NCBI RefSeq assembly: GCF_022201045.2
Contig: NC_068557.1
Location: 20,623,501-20,687,500 of the forward strand
Direction: 5' to 3'
DNA length: 64,000 nt
DNA from: Citrus sinensis
Lineage: Eukaryota > Streptophyta > Magnoliopsida > Sapindales > Rutaceae
In this document: one piece after another, positions 1 to 12,500 of the stretch
Layout: every line of letters starts with the position of its first letter
Numbering within the stretch: position 1 is the stretch's first letter
The notes under the pieces: generated by a model
Database searches by the model: none
What the model was told of the DNA's origin: nothing
Seen by the model: only the letters and a program-made list of their open reading frames with translations
Translations under genes and position numbers: made by a program

Positions 1-1746
1 CCAAGGCTCGAATTATGAAGAATCATTAGTTAAGGGCTGTTTGCTTTTGATTTAATGACTTAATTTCAATCAGTTAACTCGTTAAGTCTGTTTACTTTTT
101 CAATTTAATAAAAAAATTTCAGTCATTAAGTCATTGAGTAACCAAGCCAATAAGTCCTTGATTAACCAAGCCAATCTTCTTAGCTTTTTACTTCATTTTT
201 AAATGTTTGAATGATATCATTAAAATTTTTATCTGAAATATCCCTATCTAATTAATTAATTTTCATTCTCACATAAATAAAATTTCATAATTAACATTAT
301 TATCCATTTCTATAACTTGTGATAATATAGTGATAAACTATTATTACTTTTATCTTTTTATTTTCTTCAAATTAGTATTATTTATCTTCATAATTTTTAT
401 GAATATTTTTCAAATAAAAACATTATAAACTACAATAAAATTGATTAACATATACCAATTTAAAATATAAAATGGATTTAATTGAACATGATTTATATTA
501 TAATAATATATTATCTTATTTAAGTTATTTCAGATGTTTATTATTTATTTAATATTTAGAATTTGTTAGTATACAAATGTAAAAATATTAGTTTTTAGTT
601 TTTTTTTTTTTTAAAGTTAAAAGACAAACAACTAAATATTTGTTTTTACCAATTTAGGAAAAACAAACAAACATATCATTCAGATTTAGATATTTAATTC
701 TATTCAAAATTTATTTTATTTAAAATTTAGACTAATTTAAGTCTATTTAAATTTCTGGTAAAGAAAAAAAAAACACACCAATCTTAGTGTCAACTAAGGA
801 CGAGCTTAAGTGACAAAGATAAGAGATGGAAACACATGGGGACAAGGCAATTCACCCAACTAATTTCCAACAACTATTTTGAACTTTCTCATTCATGATC
901 ACAAGAATTGATACCAACATGAGTTTGTTGTCCATTACATTTTCATTTTAATGTCTTTTGTTTGTATACTTCCATGTAAAATCTTTGATTGTTAATTAAA
1001 ACGTTTCATGGCTCAAATGAACTTGGCTGGCATTATTGTGACTAGATATTAAATGTGGGGCATGAAATGGTAACCAGTCCTATTCCGTATAGTGCAATTT
1101 GTTTCATTCAACCTCGCGAAGCCTTAAAATAAATGTGAAAAATGGTCCAATACATTAAGAAAATGCCCATATAATCTCTTTGAGGATCATAATATCCAAT
1201 TCTGCCGCTATGTATGCATGTGGTCTTTTCTATTGGTCTTTGGTCTGTATTCAAAATTTGTGTTCTCAAATTGGATTTGGTTTGTATTTTCTTTTTCTTG
1301 TTTTTTTTTTGTCCTTCCGAAGCATGAAGTTGTGATCAAACTATTGAAAAAGATCAGCTTTCGAACTTCAGATGGACCCAATTCAATTTTGGATTATGTA
1401 TAAGAAAATCCAGAACTTTGGATCATGTTATTAATGTTTGCTAATCGTAACTCACAAGCACAAAAATAACTCAAAAGCATAGGCTGCCAGCAATATTTCT
1501 AATCATCAGCTGCTAACCCAACGCTTAGGCATAAAAAAACAGCCTTTTACAGGACCAAATTGGGCACAAGTATTACAGTTTCCTCATGCATGAACTACTT
1601 GTCGCCTAAACATGTTGCAACAAAATGCACGCAGCACCTCAACTGCATAAGAACAAACCACCAAGCATCAACGCAAGTTTCTATTAAGGTTGTAAATTCC
1701 ACTGCAAAAGTCGCCTCCGGCAAATATCAGTTTAAGAAAAACAACA
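1..1746. other. Intergenic, AT-rich; 5' flank of FAS1 gene
   Basis: No convincing gene. The first 750 bases are very AT-rich with homopolymer A and T runs. The segment from about 25 to 180 contains several imperfect copies of short motifs (for example ACCAAGCCAAT twice near 140 and 166) and may be a decayed transposon end, but I could not define borders. The last 200-300 bases before 1747 probably include the promoter and leader of the FAS1 gene. The short open frames at 1218 and 1560 look like chance frames. Confidence 0.5.
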
Positions 1747-2307
1747 ATGGCACTTTGGTTTGGCATCCTTCTTCCACATTTTGTTGTTGTGGGAAAAGCT
1801 CAATTCATACATCAAATAAACCAGACTGATTTGGAGACGGCCGTGGCTGAAACGAGAGCAAAATCTTACCATGAGTTTGTAGTTCTTCTCAAGATGATTA
1901 TCGCAAGCTCGAATCCACTGCAGAGTACAGCTGTAACTTTCTTGATGCCGAACGATGAGAAGCTATCTGAAGTCGTAGCGACTCCAGAGCATCTCCATGA
2001 TTTCATTCTGAGTCATTCAATTCCCACAGTATTGCTGAACAACAACTTGCTGCATTTCCCCAATGGAACTTTGGTTCCTTCGTCTCAGCCGGGCAGGATG
2101 CTCAGCATGACCAACAGTGGAAAATTAGGCACGTATGTGAATAATGCCAGACTTGTTAACTTTAACGTGTGGATGAATTCTCAGCTCAAGAGCCACGGAA
2201 TTAGCTCTTCGATTACTTGCAACAGCCCTATTTCTTCTTCTCAGTCCATGGCTTCTCTCAACAGGCATGGCCGAGTCTACCAACTTGAAATCCTGTACTA
2301 CCTATAA
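1747..2307 (+). CDS. Small FAS1 (fasciclin) domain protein
   Basis: Single-exon frame of 186 residues. The first ~18 residues are hydrophobic and end in V-G-K-A, consistent with a secretory signal peptide. The rest resembles one FAS1 domain: residues ~58-66 (T-F-L-M-P-N-D-E) match the first conserved FAS1 block, followed by a helix with H-D-F-I-L-S-H, and a later N-A-R-L-V-N-F block. There is no clear C-terminal GPI-anchor signal and no Pro/Ala/Ser-rich arabinogalactan stretch, so this is a short secreted FAS1 protein rather than a classical FLA. FAS1 proteins act in the cell wall or at the cell surface in adhesion. The start is the first Met of this frame and directly precedes the signal-like stretch. 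The gene is convergent with the OBERON gene. The family call rests on recalled motif patterns; the function is inferred. Confidence 0.75.
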   Translation: MALWFGILLPHFVVVGKAQFIHQINQTDLETAVAETRAKSYHEFVVLLKMIIASSNPLQSTAVTFLMPNDEKLSEVVATPEHLHDFILSHSIPTVLLNNNLLHFPNGTLVPSSQPGRMLSMTNSGKLGTYVNNARLVNFNVWMNSQLKSHGISSSITCNSPISSSQSMASLNRHGRVYQLEILYYL

Positions 2308-2720
2308 CTTGAAGATTCAGAGTTCATTTAGGCAACCGCTTTAATGAAGTGAAATAGAAGCGCTTTTATCATCGCAATATCTAACTGTGTGTACATGAAA
2401 CAAATGGGAACAGATGCATCTATTAAGGACAATGCTTTCTGCAGATCTACGTACAAAAGCAACAGATAAAGAATCAGTTTCCAAATTCCACAAACTTTCA
2501 CCGATTCTCCACCTTCACTTGTTAAGACACTACAAGGTTAAGGTCAAATGAAGCAAAATAGCATCTCATGCGCATTTCACACTAGTTCACATCGAAGTAA
2601 CATCTCTAAAGTCATCAAGTTACTCAATGGTACAACATATTATAATCCAATGGTGAATATTCTTCTAACAGTTTGGGTGGCTTAGGGGTGACCATGTCTT
2701 AAATCATAAATTAAACTGCA
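2308..2720. other. Convergent 3' UTR region between FAS1 and OBERON genes
   Basis: This 413-base gap lies between two stop codons on opposite strands and very probably holds the 3' UTRs of both genes. No coding frame or repeat is apparent. Confidence 0.5.
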
Positions 2721-5244
2721 TCAACATCTGTGAAGGTTCATTCCACCACCGCTCTGTGATGCACGCGAGCTTTCCTGTAGCTTAATCTTCTCAAACAGAT
2801 ACTGCTTCTCAGCTTCAGCCTCACTCAAGCGAAGTTTCAGATAGCTGCTAGCATATTCTTCTTCTGACTTATCTGTTTTGGCAAGAGCAATCCTCTGCAG
2901 TCTCTCGGCCTCTCGCTTAGCTTCGTTGGCTTTAAGTTGGAACATATCAGCCTCAGCTTGTTTAAGCCTCACAATTTTTTCCAGCTCTTCTATCTGTTGC
3001 TTCTTTTTTGTTCTCTCCATCTGTAATTCTGTCACTTCACGGGCCTTGTCTTCAAGCTCACGGTCACAAGCATCAAGAGATAAACGAGCTTTCTTAAACA
3101 TCCTCATCTTCTCATCAGCCACCATTTCCATCTTTCTTATAGCCTCCTGTACAACCTCTGCAATTCGGTTGCATGCCTCGTGTGGAGCAATCAGCCTACC
3201 AGCTTCTCCGTTTTCCAGGCTCTTTGGAGAGTCAACCTCAAGCTCTTTATAATAATACCAAGAGACAAAGGAAAGAATAACATACATTAATAATGAACCA
3301 TATTCTCAAAGCATAGAAAGAGATTTAACATATTAAGAATCTGCTCCAAGTATAGAAGCATCCAAATAAAATCTAAGCCAGATGTCAAATACATTAAAAA
3401 CTGTATACCACTCCTAAAGAGGCAATGACAAATGATGGAGCCAAAAATAACTTGCATCTAGAAGAAAAACATCTGATACCTCAGATTCAGATTCTGTAAA
3501 GTGGATAATGGGACATGCATAAAATTTTGTTGAGTGGTAAGGAAAAGTGCAGTCTATATACATATCAGGATGTCAAAAACAGAAGAGAATATGCCACCAT
3601 GTCAACTGTTTAACTTGAGATGACAGGAGGTATGCATTTAACTTGAGAAGAGTGGATGTCTGAGTTCTCTTCCTAGCCACCCAGCAAGTTTCTTTTCAGC
3701 ATGTTGTCATAAAGAATGAAGCATATCAGTATCAACTCATGAAGAAGACATAAAAAGGCGAAACTTGCCCTCCCTCCTTCCATTCCCATTGAAACCACGC
3801 AATTCAAGATTCAGATAAAGGAGAAAAGTAAGCTACTACACGTTCACATACAAATAGACGAGTACGTACAGCATGTGCACAGTCAAAAATCCCAAGTCCC
3901 AACTCCCAACAGAATAAACACGTCAACTCCAGTGAAAAATGCAGGGGACTATTTTGCCATATCTATTCAATTTCACACCATCTATTTTGCAAGCCAGCAC
4001 TATTAGAATTTGTACTCACAAAGCAAAATATCAATAATTCATAAATATAAAATATACTCAGCTAACAGGAAAAAAGGAACTAAATCCTTAGTACGGTACA
4101 TACCTTGGAAAAACAGCAATATTCCTCTGCAGGCCATTGACTCTGGAAGCCCACCCTTCATTTTTTCTAGAAGCTCCTCACACTTCCAATAGAGTTTCCT
4201 CCCCCTAGGATCTTCACTTCCACGAAAGATCCTACTAACAAAATCAAGTTCCCTCATAAGAGCTTCGCGGTCCCAGGCTGGAGCACAATGTTGAAATACA
4301 TCTTTCACCCAGCCCAGCAGCTCAGACGTCCGGTTGCAAGCCCGGCACCTGAAAAGCATCTCAGAGGGACATGCTCCACTTTTGGCAGAAGGGCCCATGC
4401 AAATTTGTCCATCACGAATTGCACAGTCTGTGTGAGTCCAATGAGAACACAAATCGCATCCAATCCAACGGCAGGTGTTCACTTCAAAATCAAACTTGTT
4501 ACAGATTACACACATGCAAAGATTGCAGAAACCATTCCTGTGGGTGCATATTTCACAGGTACAATCATCAGCTGGAAGCTGGGTTTGACATGCTATATTT
4601 CTGCACCTCTTGTATACAAAGACCTCAATGAGGGAAGTTTGAGATAGACTAATATTTGGATGCAAAAATGCCTGGATTCCAGAATTTATTGCAACAAGGA
4701 TTTCCAGCTGTACCCGGTGGGCCCTTATCAATGTCTTTGCTGTTAAATCTGATCTACCCTGAACAAACCTTTGTAGAGTCAAAAACTCTTCCCTCTGATG
4801 TGAACCACCATTACATTCAAGAATAGCCCGAAGGCCATTCTTTAGTTCTTCCAGAAACTCTTCAGGAAGACGATGCATCTTTTCCGAGACTACATCAACT
4901 CGCTCTCTTGCTATCTCCCGGAGAGATATCTTATCTGCACTTGAAACACGACGAATTACCGATTGTTCAGGGCAGTCAATCTCACTCTTGCCATTCTCCA
5001 TCTTCTTTCCATTGACAGTGTCAGCAGTAGGCCAAGTTTCCCGTGAGCTGGCACTCTCAGTTGGGGACTCACGAATATTGTCTGAGTTGGATCTGGGTTC
5101 CTGTCCATCAGGGGACAGCATGGGGTCGGAAGTCACAAGGGATAGCGAAGTTTGAAGTCCTCCAGATCGTGGCTGCTGACGTGGAGGTAGCATCTTTGAT
5201 GAAGGTTGGTTGTGTATGTTTGACCCAGACGATGTACCCATCAA
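2721..5244 (-). CDS. OBE1: OBERON-type PHD-finger protein (OBE1/OBE2 family)
   Basis: Two coding exons: 5244-4104 and 3244-2721. The first exon ends in phase 1 before a GTATGT donor; the second begins after ...AAAG with two bases that complete a Glu codon, giving ~554 residues. OBERON proteins are nuclear PHD-finger factors needed for root and shoot meristem establishment; the family was also named as potyvirus VPg-interacting proteins. Visible parts: a Ser/Pro-rich N-terminus (~1-90), a conserved helical block (~100-210), a Cys/His-rich PHD finger (~225-300, with C-E-I-C, C-N-L-C-M-C-V-I-C and H-W-T-H-T-D-C), and in exon 2 a long Glu/Lys/Arg-rich coiled coil. Adjacency to mitochondrial HSP90 matches recalled Arabidopsis order (At3g07770-At3g07780), favouring OBE1. 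The extreme C-terminus looks frame-shifted relative to the family (see findings). Two Met codons open the frame; the second gives the usual M-G-T-S-S start. Confidence 0.9.
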
Positions 5245-6130
5245 CTATTCTCTCCTACACTCTGCATATCCCAAATGAAAAAATTCTACTCATTATAAAT
5301 AACATACAACTTGCAAGAAATCAAGCAAGTTTTTGGAAACAAAATATATACCCAATGGTTAACGGACAGCAACAGCTCTTAGCATGATATCTAAATTGTA
5401 ACCAACGTTTAAACACACTATAACGTAGGCAGGCATTCCTAATTTTAAATTAGGCAGTGCGTGGTTATAATAGATAAACTATCTGGGCAGTAGCAATCAT
5501 ATGCCCAAATAACAAAATCAATATATATCTATAATTTTATTCAAAAGATGAATCTATAACCTCTCAAACCACAGATTTTTATTTCTTAATTAATTAATTA
5601 TTATTTTTTTTCAAATGCAACTTTTTTAATTTTAAAAGTAAGTTTTCTACCCATGCAAATATTTCATAAATCAGTATCAGAACAAGCAGTAAAACCAGAT
5701 CAAGCTAAACGCAGCAAAATAAAAATGAAGAATAAAAGAGCAAACACAAATGAAAATAGATTATTTAATTAATCAATGAACTGAAAACACAGGAGCATCG
5801 CCGGATCAAAAAGGAAAATACAAAACACAACGAAACTAACTAAACAAATCTCTAATCGCCTGTTTGGGTTCTGAGAAAACGCAGGAAAACATAAGTTGAA
5901 GCTTCTGAATCTAAAATCAGACCGAACAAGCTGCAATGAAATTAACACGGTCAGCTGGGAAAGAAAAGCCAAAATTTCCCTTCACTTTCCTGCGTTTTCC
6001 CAGCAACCAAACAGAAAAACTAACAAATCCAGCGGGGAGAAAAAGAGAGCACTCACCAGAGAGGAGAAAACTGAGCTGAAACAACCGATCGTTAGAGAGA
6101 ACAGATGACAAGAAAGTGATAAAGAATAAG
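5245..6130 (-). other. Probable OBERON 5' UTR with leader intron
   Basis: Upstream of the OBERON start the minus strand shows TCTG|GTGAGT at ~6057 (good donor) and TATGCAG| at ~5268 (good acceptor). This suggests a short first non-coding exon around 6058-6130, an intron of about 790 bases, and a second non-coding piece joined to the start codon. Many plant regulators carry such leader introns. Transcript evidence is not available here, so this is inference from splice motifs only. Confidence 0.4.
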
Positions 6131-9100
6131 GAGGGCGAATTTTGACCATTTTACCCTCTGAAGCTGGGAGAATTAGGTCCGCTTAACCGACGAAATCCCT
6201 GGACAAAAAAGTCAACACGAGTAGACAAATGAAATGTAAGAAGACGGCTGGGCTGCGTGTATTGGTTTTATTTATATATAATTTTTTTTTAATTTTTTAA
6301 TCAACGATGAGATGACCAGCTAAGCCGGTAGCATTTGGGAGAGTTGACTGGTTTAGCACGTCTCTATTATTTGCGTGGTGACCTGTCATATGACTTTTGT
6401 CGGGGTCAGTCAAACGGGCAAATAAATGCCAGGTATCTCCCAAAACGCGTTAAATAAATAAATTAAGTAATAACGGTTATCTGCTCTCCCATTCTTTTTT
6501 TTTTTTTTTTAATAATAATAATAATTTGAAGAGCACTACTGCAACTGCAACATTTATTAATTAATGAAGTGTCTGAAGATGATTAATTAATCTGGGAGTA
6601 TACTAATAATTACCCCCAATATCTCATTTACAAAAGTTAACAGCGGTTTTCTTTTTTCCTTTAGACAGAAGTCCAATTTTGCCCTACCCTATAGATAGAA
6701 TCTTTACATCTCCATACATGAATCTTCCCTTTTCTTTTTCCCCCTTGAAAGCGTTTACTAAGCAATATTTTCATCAATTTAAAATCAATTTTTTTTTTTT
6801 TAATTTTGACTTTAAACAGTGCAATTTTATGATGCTTCAAAGGGTCATGTATGCTATGAAAAATATCATGTATGATATGATCTTGATTCTTGAATGTTTT
6901 GTTAAGAAATAATTTTATTGGACTGGTCAAAAAAATTAAAAACAACACAAAAGTTAAAAAAGAAGCCTGCAACCACGTTCTCTTAGATATGACAGAAATC
7001 CCGCTGAGATGGATTTTGGAGGATTTTTTCTATTCGGAGAGGTTATATGAACGATTTTATATTTAATTTTTTTTTTTTTGGGAAGGGATGAGAATAGCTT
7101 TTTATGCAATTTATTATTCGAAGAAAGGACAAGTATGAGGAAGAATCTCCATCATCTTCACATTTCTCCATTTTAATTTTTAATTTTATTTTTCTAGAAT
7201 TATTAGTGAACAAATAATAAAATTTAAGTGGTAAATATTAAATATTGGTGTAAATAACAAATATCAAAATATTTATACAAATATTTTAAATATTAGTTAA
7301 TATAAAAATTTAATGTAATTTAAATTTAACCACAGCCTAAAGCCACCATCCCATAAGTCCACAATCCACAAATCAAACTCTTAAGACAATCTCTCACAGT
7401 CGCACTTATCCTTTTAAGTTATTCATGCCATAGTCAGCACCTAGCCTCAGCTCATCCTCATCTCATTATAAGCCAGTAGCACGTTATGATGTCAGAAGTC
7501 GAGCAACCTAACTCATCGCTGCATTAGCCAGCAGCCCTGCTTGCGATGTTCGTGGTGCTATAGTCCATGGCCAAGAGGTATCATTGCTTATGGATAGCAC
7601 TCACATCAATATTGTATAAAAATCACATTATTTAGATTTTGTTTTGAAAATCATTATTTGAATATTATACACGCCAAAAGTTTAATGGAGTAGAATGGAA
7701 TAAGACTTATTTATGACCATTCTCATTTTATTTTATATATTTTTAAGTTAATATGATTAAATCAAGTATGGAAGTTAAAAAAATATCGGTTGTTTGGGAA
7801 TCAGAGACCCTTGGAGATCCACTATTATTATTAGGAAAAGAGAGGAGAAACCTCTCGAACAATTTTGATGGGGACGGAGAGGGGATAAAGACATATGCAA
7901 AATATCGAGAATGGATACGAAGCTCATTGCCATTCTTGGTTCTCTTCTTCTATCTCACTTCTAAAAAAAAAACAAAAAATCTTTGATTCCTTCACTTGCA
8001 GATAATTCCATCACTTAATCTTATTAGAATGCTTTTTGTCATTTATTTTCGCAAGGAATGTGTGAAAAAATATTTTCACAAGCTGTCGAAATTTTTAGAA
8101 CTTATAATTACGTAAATCTAGAAATAAATATAAAAAGAAGATTAGATTTGTACATAAATATATTTTTAAATAGAAGTTAAGAATATCCGTTTTTTCTTTC
8201 AAAGATGCTCTTAAACACAACACAATAACAAAGCAATTTACATGTTTTCACTTAAATTATTTATTTTTAATAAAAATTAATATTAGTCCAGAACACCTTA
8301 TGCACCAAACACAGAACAACTGATAAATAATGTTACATAGTTTATACTGTAATACTAAAATCCACATTAATACATACCATCTTAATATAATATAGTTTAA
8401 TAAAATACAATACAATACACGAAACACACTCATAAGAACCTAGATTAGCTATATTATACTAAAAAAAAAAACCTACGACTATTATAATGTCGTCTGTATA
8501 ACAAAATGCAATGAAAATAGCAAAAAAGAAAAATCTCTAAAATACTGTGTTTGATTACGAAACATTTTTATTTCTGTTTACTTTAAATTCTTCGTATCCC
8601 ACTCATGGCCCATGTACGTATGATGTATGCAGAAAAAGTTTTGGTGAAAGGCTCACCGCAAACATAACATAATTTTAACAAAAAAGCAATCGCGTCAAAA
8701 CAAAGTCTTTTTATGGATTCGTAAAATCGTAGTGACGCCTCAATTAGTGATTCGAGAAAAAAAAAATAATAATAATGAAATAAAATTAATATCGAAATTA
8801 GGAATTGTTGCTTGGTTTAAAGCTTTTTAAAACTAATATCTGGTTGAATTTGAAATCTTTGTATTTAAAAATTGTGTGAATAGCGGTGAGACGATTGTAA
8901 CCAAATGGATCATCTTTTTCTTTTGTTTATCAATGAATAGCTCTTTGCTTTGCTGATTTAAATGCCCTCATATTTCTTGAAAAAATAATTCAGTTAATAG
9001 TATTTGATATTATACTTATGAGATCAGTGATATCAACGAGATTGATATTCAAATCTTTCATCCTAGAATGTATTGATTTAATCCATCTGCGGGACCATCA

Positions 9101-9290
9101 GCCCATAGCATGTTGCCGCCAAAAGTAGAAACCCGCATTTCTTCTAGAGAATAGCAGCTAGAAAGATATTCTTTATCCAGAAAAAAATTTCAGTTCAAAT
9201 GTGGAATGCTTATCTAGAAGTTTTTGCAACTCAATCATGTACGGTGGAATCATCAAAGATTTGACCATAGTTGAGCAGCAAATAAGAAAG
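6131..9290. other. Intergenic, AT-rich, no gene seen
   Basis: Roughly 3.1 kb between the putative OBERON leader and the HSP90 3' UTR. It holds homopolymer T runs (6488-6510, 6789-6800), AT-rich spacer and only short chance frames (6661-6972, 7753-7986) without recognisable protein similarity. The part nearest 6131 probably carries the OBERON promoter. I saw no clear transposon ends. Confidence 0.5.
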
Positions 9291-9524
9291 ACAAAATGGC
9301 AAATCTCCTAATGTGGTGGATTATTTATCAATGAACTACGAAAATACAGCCCAAAAGAACCGGACATTATGAGATTGCCAAAGCAAAAGAAATTAAAGTT
9401 AGCCTACAAAACCATCCGATAAACAATTACATTCATTACCAATAGCTAACTCCTATTGCCCTTTACTGAAATAATTTATAGAATGCTAAATAAAGGACAG
9501 AAAAAGGGAAAAATGTTGAGCTCC

Positions 9525-12500
9525 TCATTTCTGACCACCGGCTTCTGCTGGCTCGACCACCTCAGCTTCGTAAGTTTGGGAGGTCTGTGATTGGGTTGCT
9601 GTTGGATGCTGAACCTCAGCAGCATCTGGAACTGACCATTTACCTTGTAAATTCATGCCTAACATTTCATATATCTTGCTGCCAAGCTCTGCCGGATTCT
9701 CAGGCTGCACAAATATAAGATTAGGTTGTAGATCATAGATGACCTTACAAAAAGCATATAATTTGCAAGTTTGGTACATCACTAGTTTAATAGGATGAGG
9801 ATAAAACAAAGACCAGAGACCAGAGCTGCAAATAATAAGAGAGAGAAAACATATAGCCAAGGTACTCACAGTAAATCCACTAGAGACCAGAGCTGCATCA
9901 TACAATAAATCTACAACTCGAAGGGCATCATTGTCATCCGGGCAATTTTTGCTTGCAGCCTGCAGTTGAGGGTTAAAAGCAATTAATGCAATCACACTAA
10001 CCATTGTCAGACTTTTAAAAAGAAGGAAAAAGAAGTGCTGGCAAGTAGATAATTTTTCTTGTTCTTAAACGTACATTCAGGTTTTGAATGATGGGGTGTT
10101 CAGGATTAATCTCAAACACTCTTCTTCCTCTCATGAACTCCATACTTGAGGTATCACCAACTGTTTGAGCCTTCATTAACCTACAGGAAAATGAATTCAT
10201 ATTAAGCATGTCCAACAGAAGAATGACTAATCATGCTACCAAAATGGGAAACTAACTTCACCTCTCCATGTTGGCTGACCAACCAAACTTAGCAGAAACC
10301 AGAACACAGGGTGATGAGCTCAGACGATTTGAGATTTGAACACTAGCTACTTTGTCACCCAATCGCTTCTTAATCCAATCACAAGTTTGGCCAAACTCTT
10401 CCTTCATCACCTTCTCTTTTTCCTCATTCTTTTCACCTGCAATCATTAAATCATAGACATCACAGGACTGCCTCCTGCCAATTAACAAACATGAACAGGT
10501 AAAAGAAATATCCTTCCTTATTCCATCAGACATATCACAATGCAATTACATCTACTAAGGCCGACAAATTGAAGTTTGTCTCATAACTAACAGTTCTACA
10601 TTATCCTAACAATCGCCCACCATGCAAGGTGACTGAACTGGTAAACGATAAGCTCAATATTTTTTCTCCATTAAATAACAAATCCAGAATGCTGGTCTTT
10701 TCTTAACCGTCCTCTATACCAGAATCCCGGAGGGGGAAAAAAAGAGTTTCAAGATGCCAACCTAAATCCAAGTCTTCCTTGCTAATGTCGACAAAATTCT
10801 TCTCCTTATACGATTTCAGGTTCTGGACCGCAATCTCATCGATGGGATCAACCAAATACAACACCTAAGGCAGTAGACACCAGAAAAAATATTGTTTAGA
10901 ACATAGCACCAAAGAAAAACAGAACTTCCAAGATCACAACTTCTCAAAGAAATTGCATGCCTCAAGATCCTTCTCCAAAAGTTTCTCAAGGAAAGGTGTG
11001 TTCCGAGCACTGGCGACACTGTCGGCAGCAATGAAATAGATGTCTTTCTGTTCAGGTTTCATGTTCTCAACATACTCATCCAAGCTTATCATCTCATCTT
11101 CACTCTGGGAAGAGAAAAATCGAAGCAATGGCGCAAGCCGCTTGTGATTTTCACGATCATCTATGCATCCCATTTTCAAGTATTTGCCAAAGTTCTCCCA
11201 GAACTTCTCATAATCCTGCAACAGAATGTAATATTGAGATTACAAATTAAAAAAGAAAAAGAATACCATCCTACATTTTAACTGAATTTTATGAATCATT
11301 AAAGATGTAGGTAACAATCTAGTGATATTAGATACATACAGCTCTGTTCTCGCTCATGGATATTCCCAGAATCATGTCAAAGGCCTTTCGAACCAAGCGT
11401 TTCCTCATAATACGTACCTTTAGGGGACAACATCAAAGAAAAGTTAGAGACACGGGTAATAACAAATTCATCCTCTCCTAAGATCTACAAGAGGGAAAAA
11501 AACTGGTAGTACGTACGATGCGACTTTCTTGAAGAATCTCACGTGATACATTGAGAGGAAGATCATTTGAATCCACCACACCCTTCACGAAGCTAAGATA
11601 TCGAGGGAACTATTCAACCAACAATGAAACAAGTCAGTTACACCTCATGCTTACCCCACTGCAATATGTATATTTTAAAAGAAAATCCGCTTACCAATTC
11701 TCCATCAAAATCATCTGAAATAAACACCCGTTTCACATAGAGTCTAATGTTTTTAGTCTTGGGATTGATCAAGTCATCCTTCCCCATAGGAGCAACAGCT
11801 GGTACATAAAGAATGGACCTGAACTCCACCTCACCCTGCATAATCAACAGTAATCAACTGGGGGAACAGCAATTTTGTAAAATGACTGTATAATTCTCAT
11901 CAGAGTGAATTCAACAAGATAATTATCGAAGAAGACATAGATTTTTCCTTTCCTTTCCTTTCAAATTAGGACAACTGTTGAGTTTTATCCTTGAGATGTA
12001 GTAGTGATTCAAAGGTAATAATGTAGTTGCAAGTAAATTTTAGAAGCAGACATGAAGAAAATAAAGTGGTTAATTAATGGCAGGAATTACAACATGCATA
12101 GTAATCTTCCAGATTCTATCATACATGTCTAACCTTTATTATAACCACTGCCATGAAGTGTGATAATGGGAACAGACCCAAGTAACACGTGGAAAGTCCA
12201 GCAAGATAGGCGAAGATTGCAAAATGAATCTAATCAAATGTGCATAAGCATTATGATTACCTCTGTTGTAAAGTGTGACGATGCCAATGGATCCAAGTAT
12301 TCGTTAAAGGTTTTCTTATAAAATTCATTGTATTCTTCGGTAGTAACTTCCTTGGGGTTGCGAAGCTGCACAAATTTTTAGCGAAGTTAAAGATAATGTG
12401 TGCATCACAAAATCATTATGGACATCAAACTATGACTATCTTAAAACTCACCCAGATTGGCTGAGTCTCATTAGTGAGCTCCCAGTCCCAGTACCTCTCA

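Noticed and set aside
1-180. hAT-like transposon end at the left border
   Set aside because: The start resembles some plant repeats with repeated AACCAAGCCAAT, but no inverted partner or target duplication could be identified.
1560-1829. 89-codon frame overlapping the FAS1 start
   Set aside because: It overlaps the FAS1 frame out of phase and has neither a signal peptide nor similarity; likely leader sequence.
7753-7986. 77-codon frame in the intergenic region
   Set aside because: Ends in a Lys-rich low-complexity tail from a poly-A run; no similarity and no promoter-like context.
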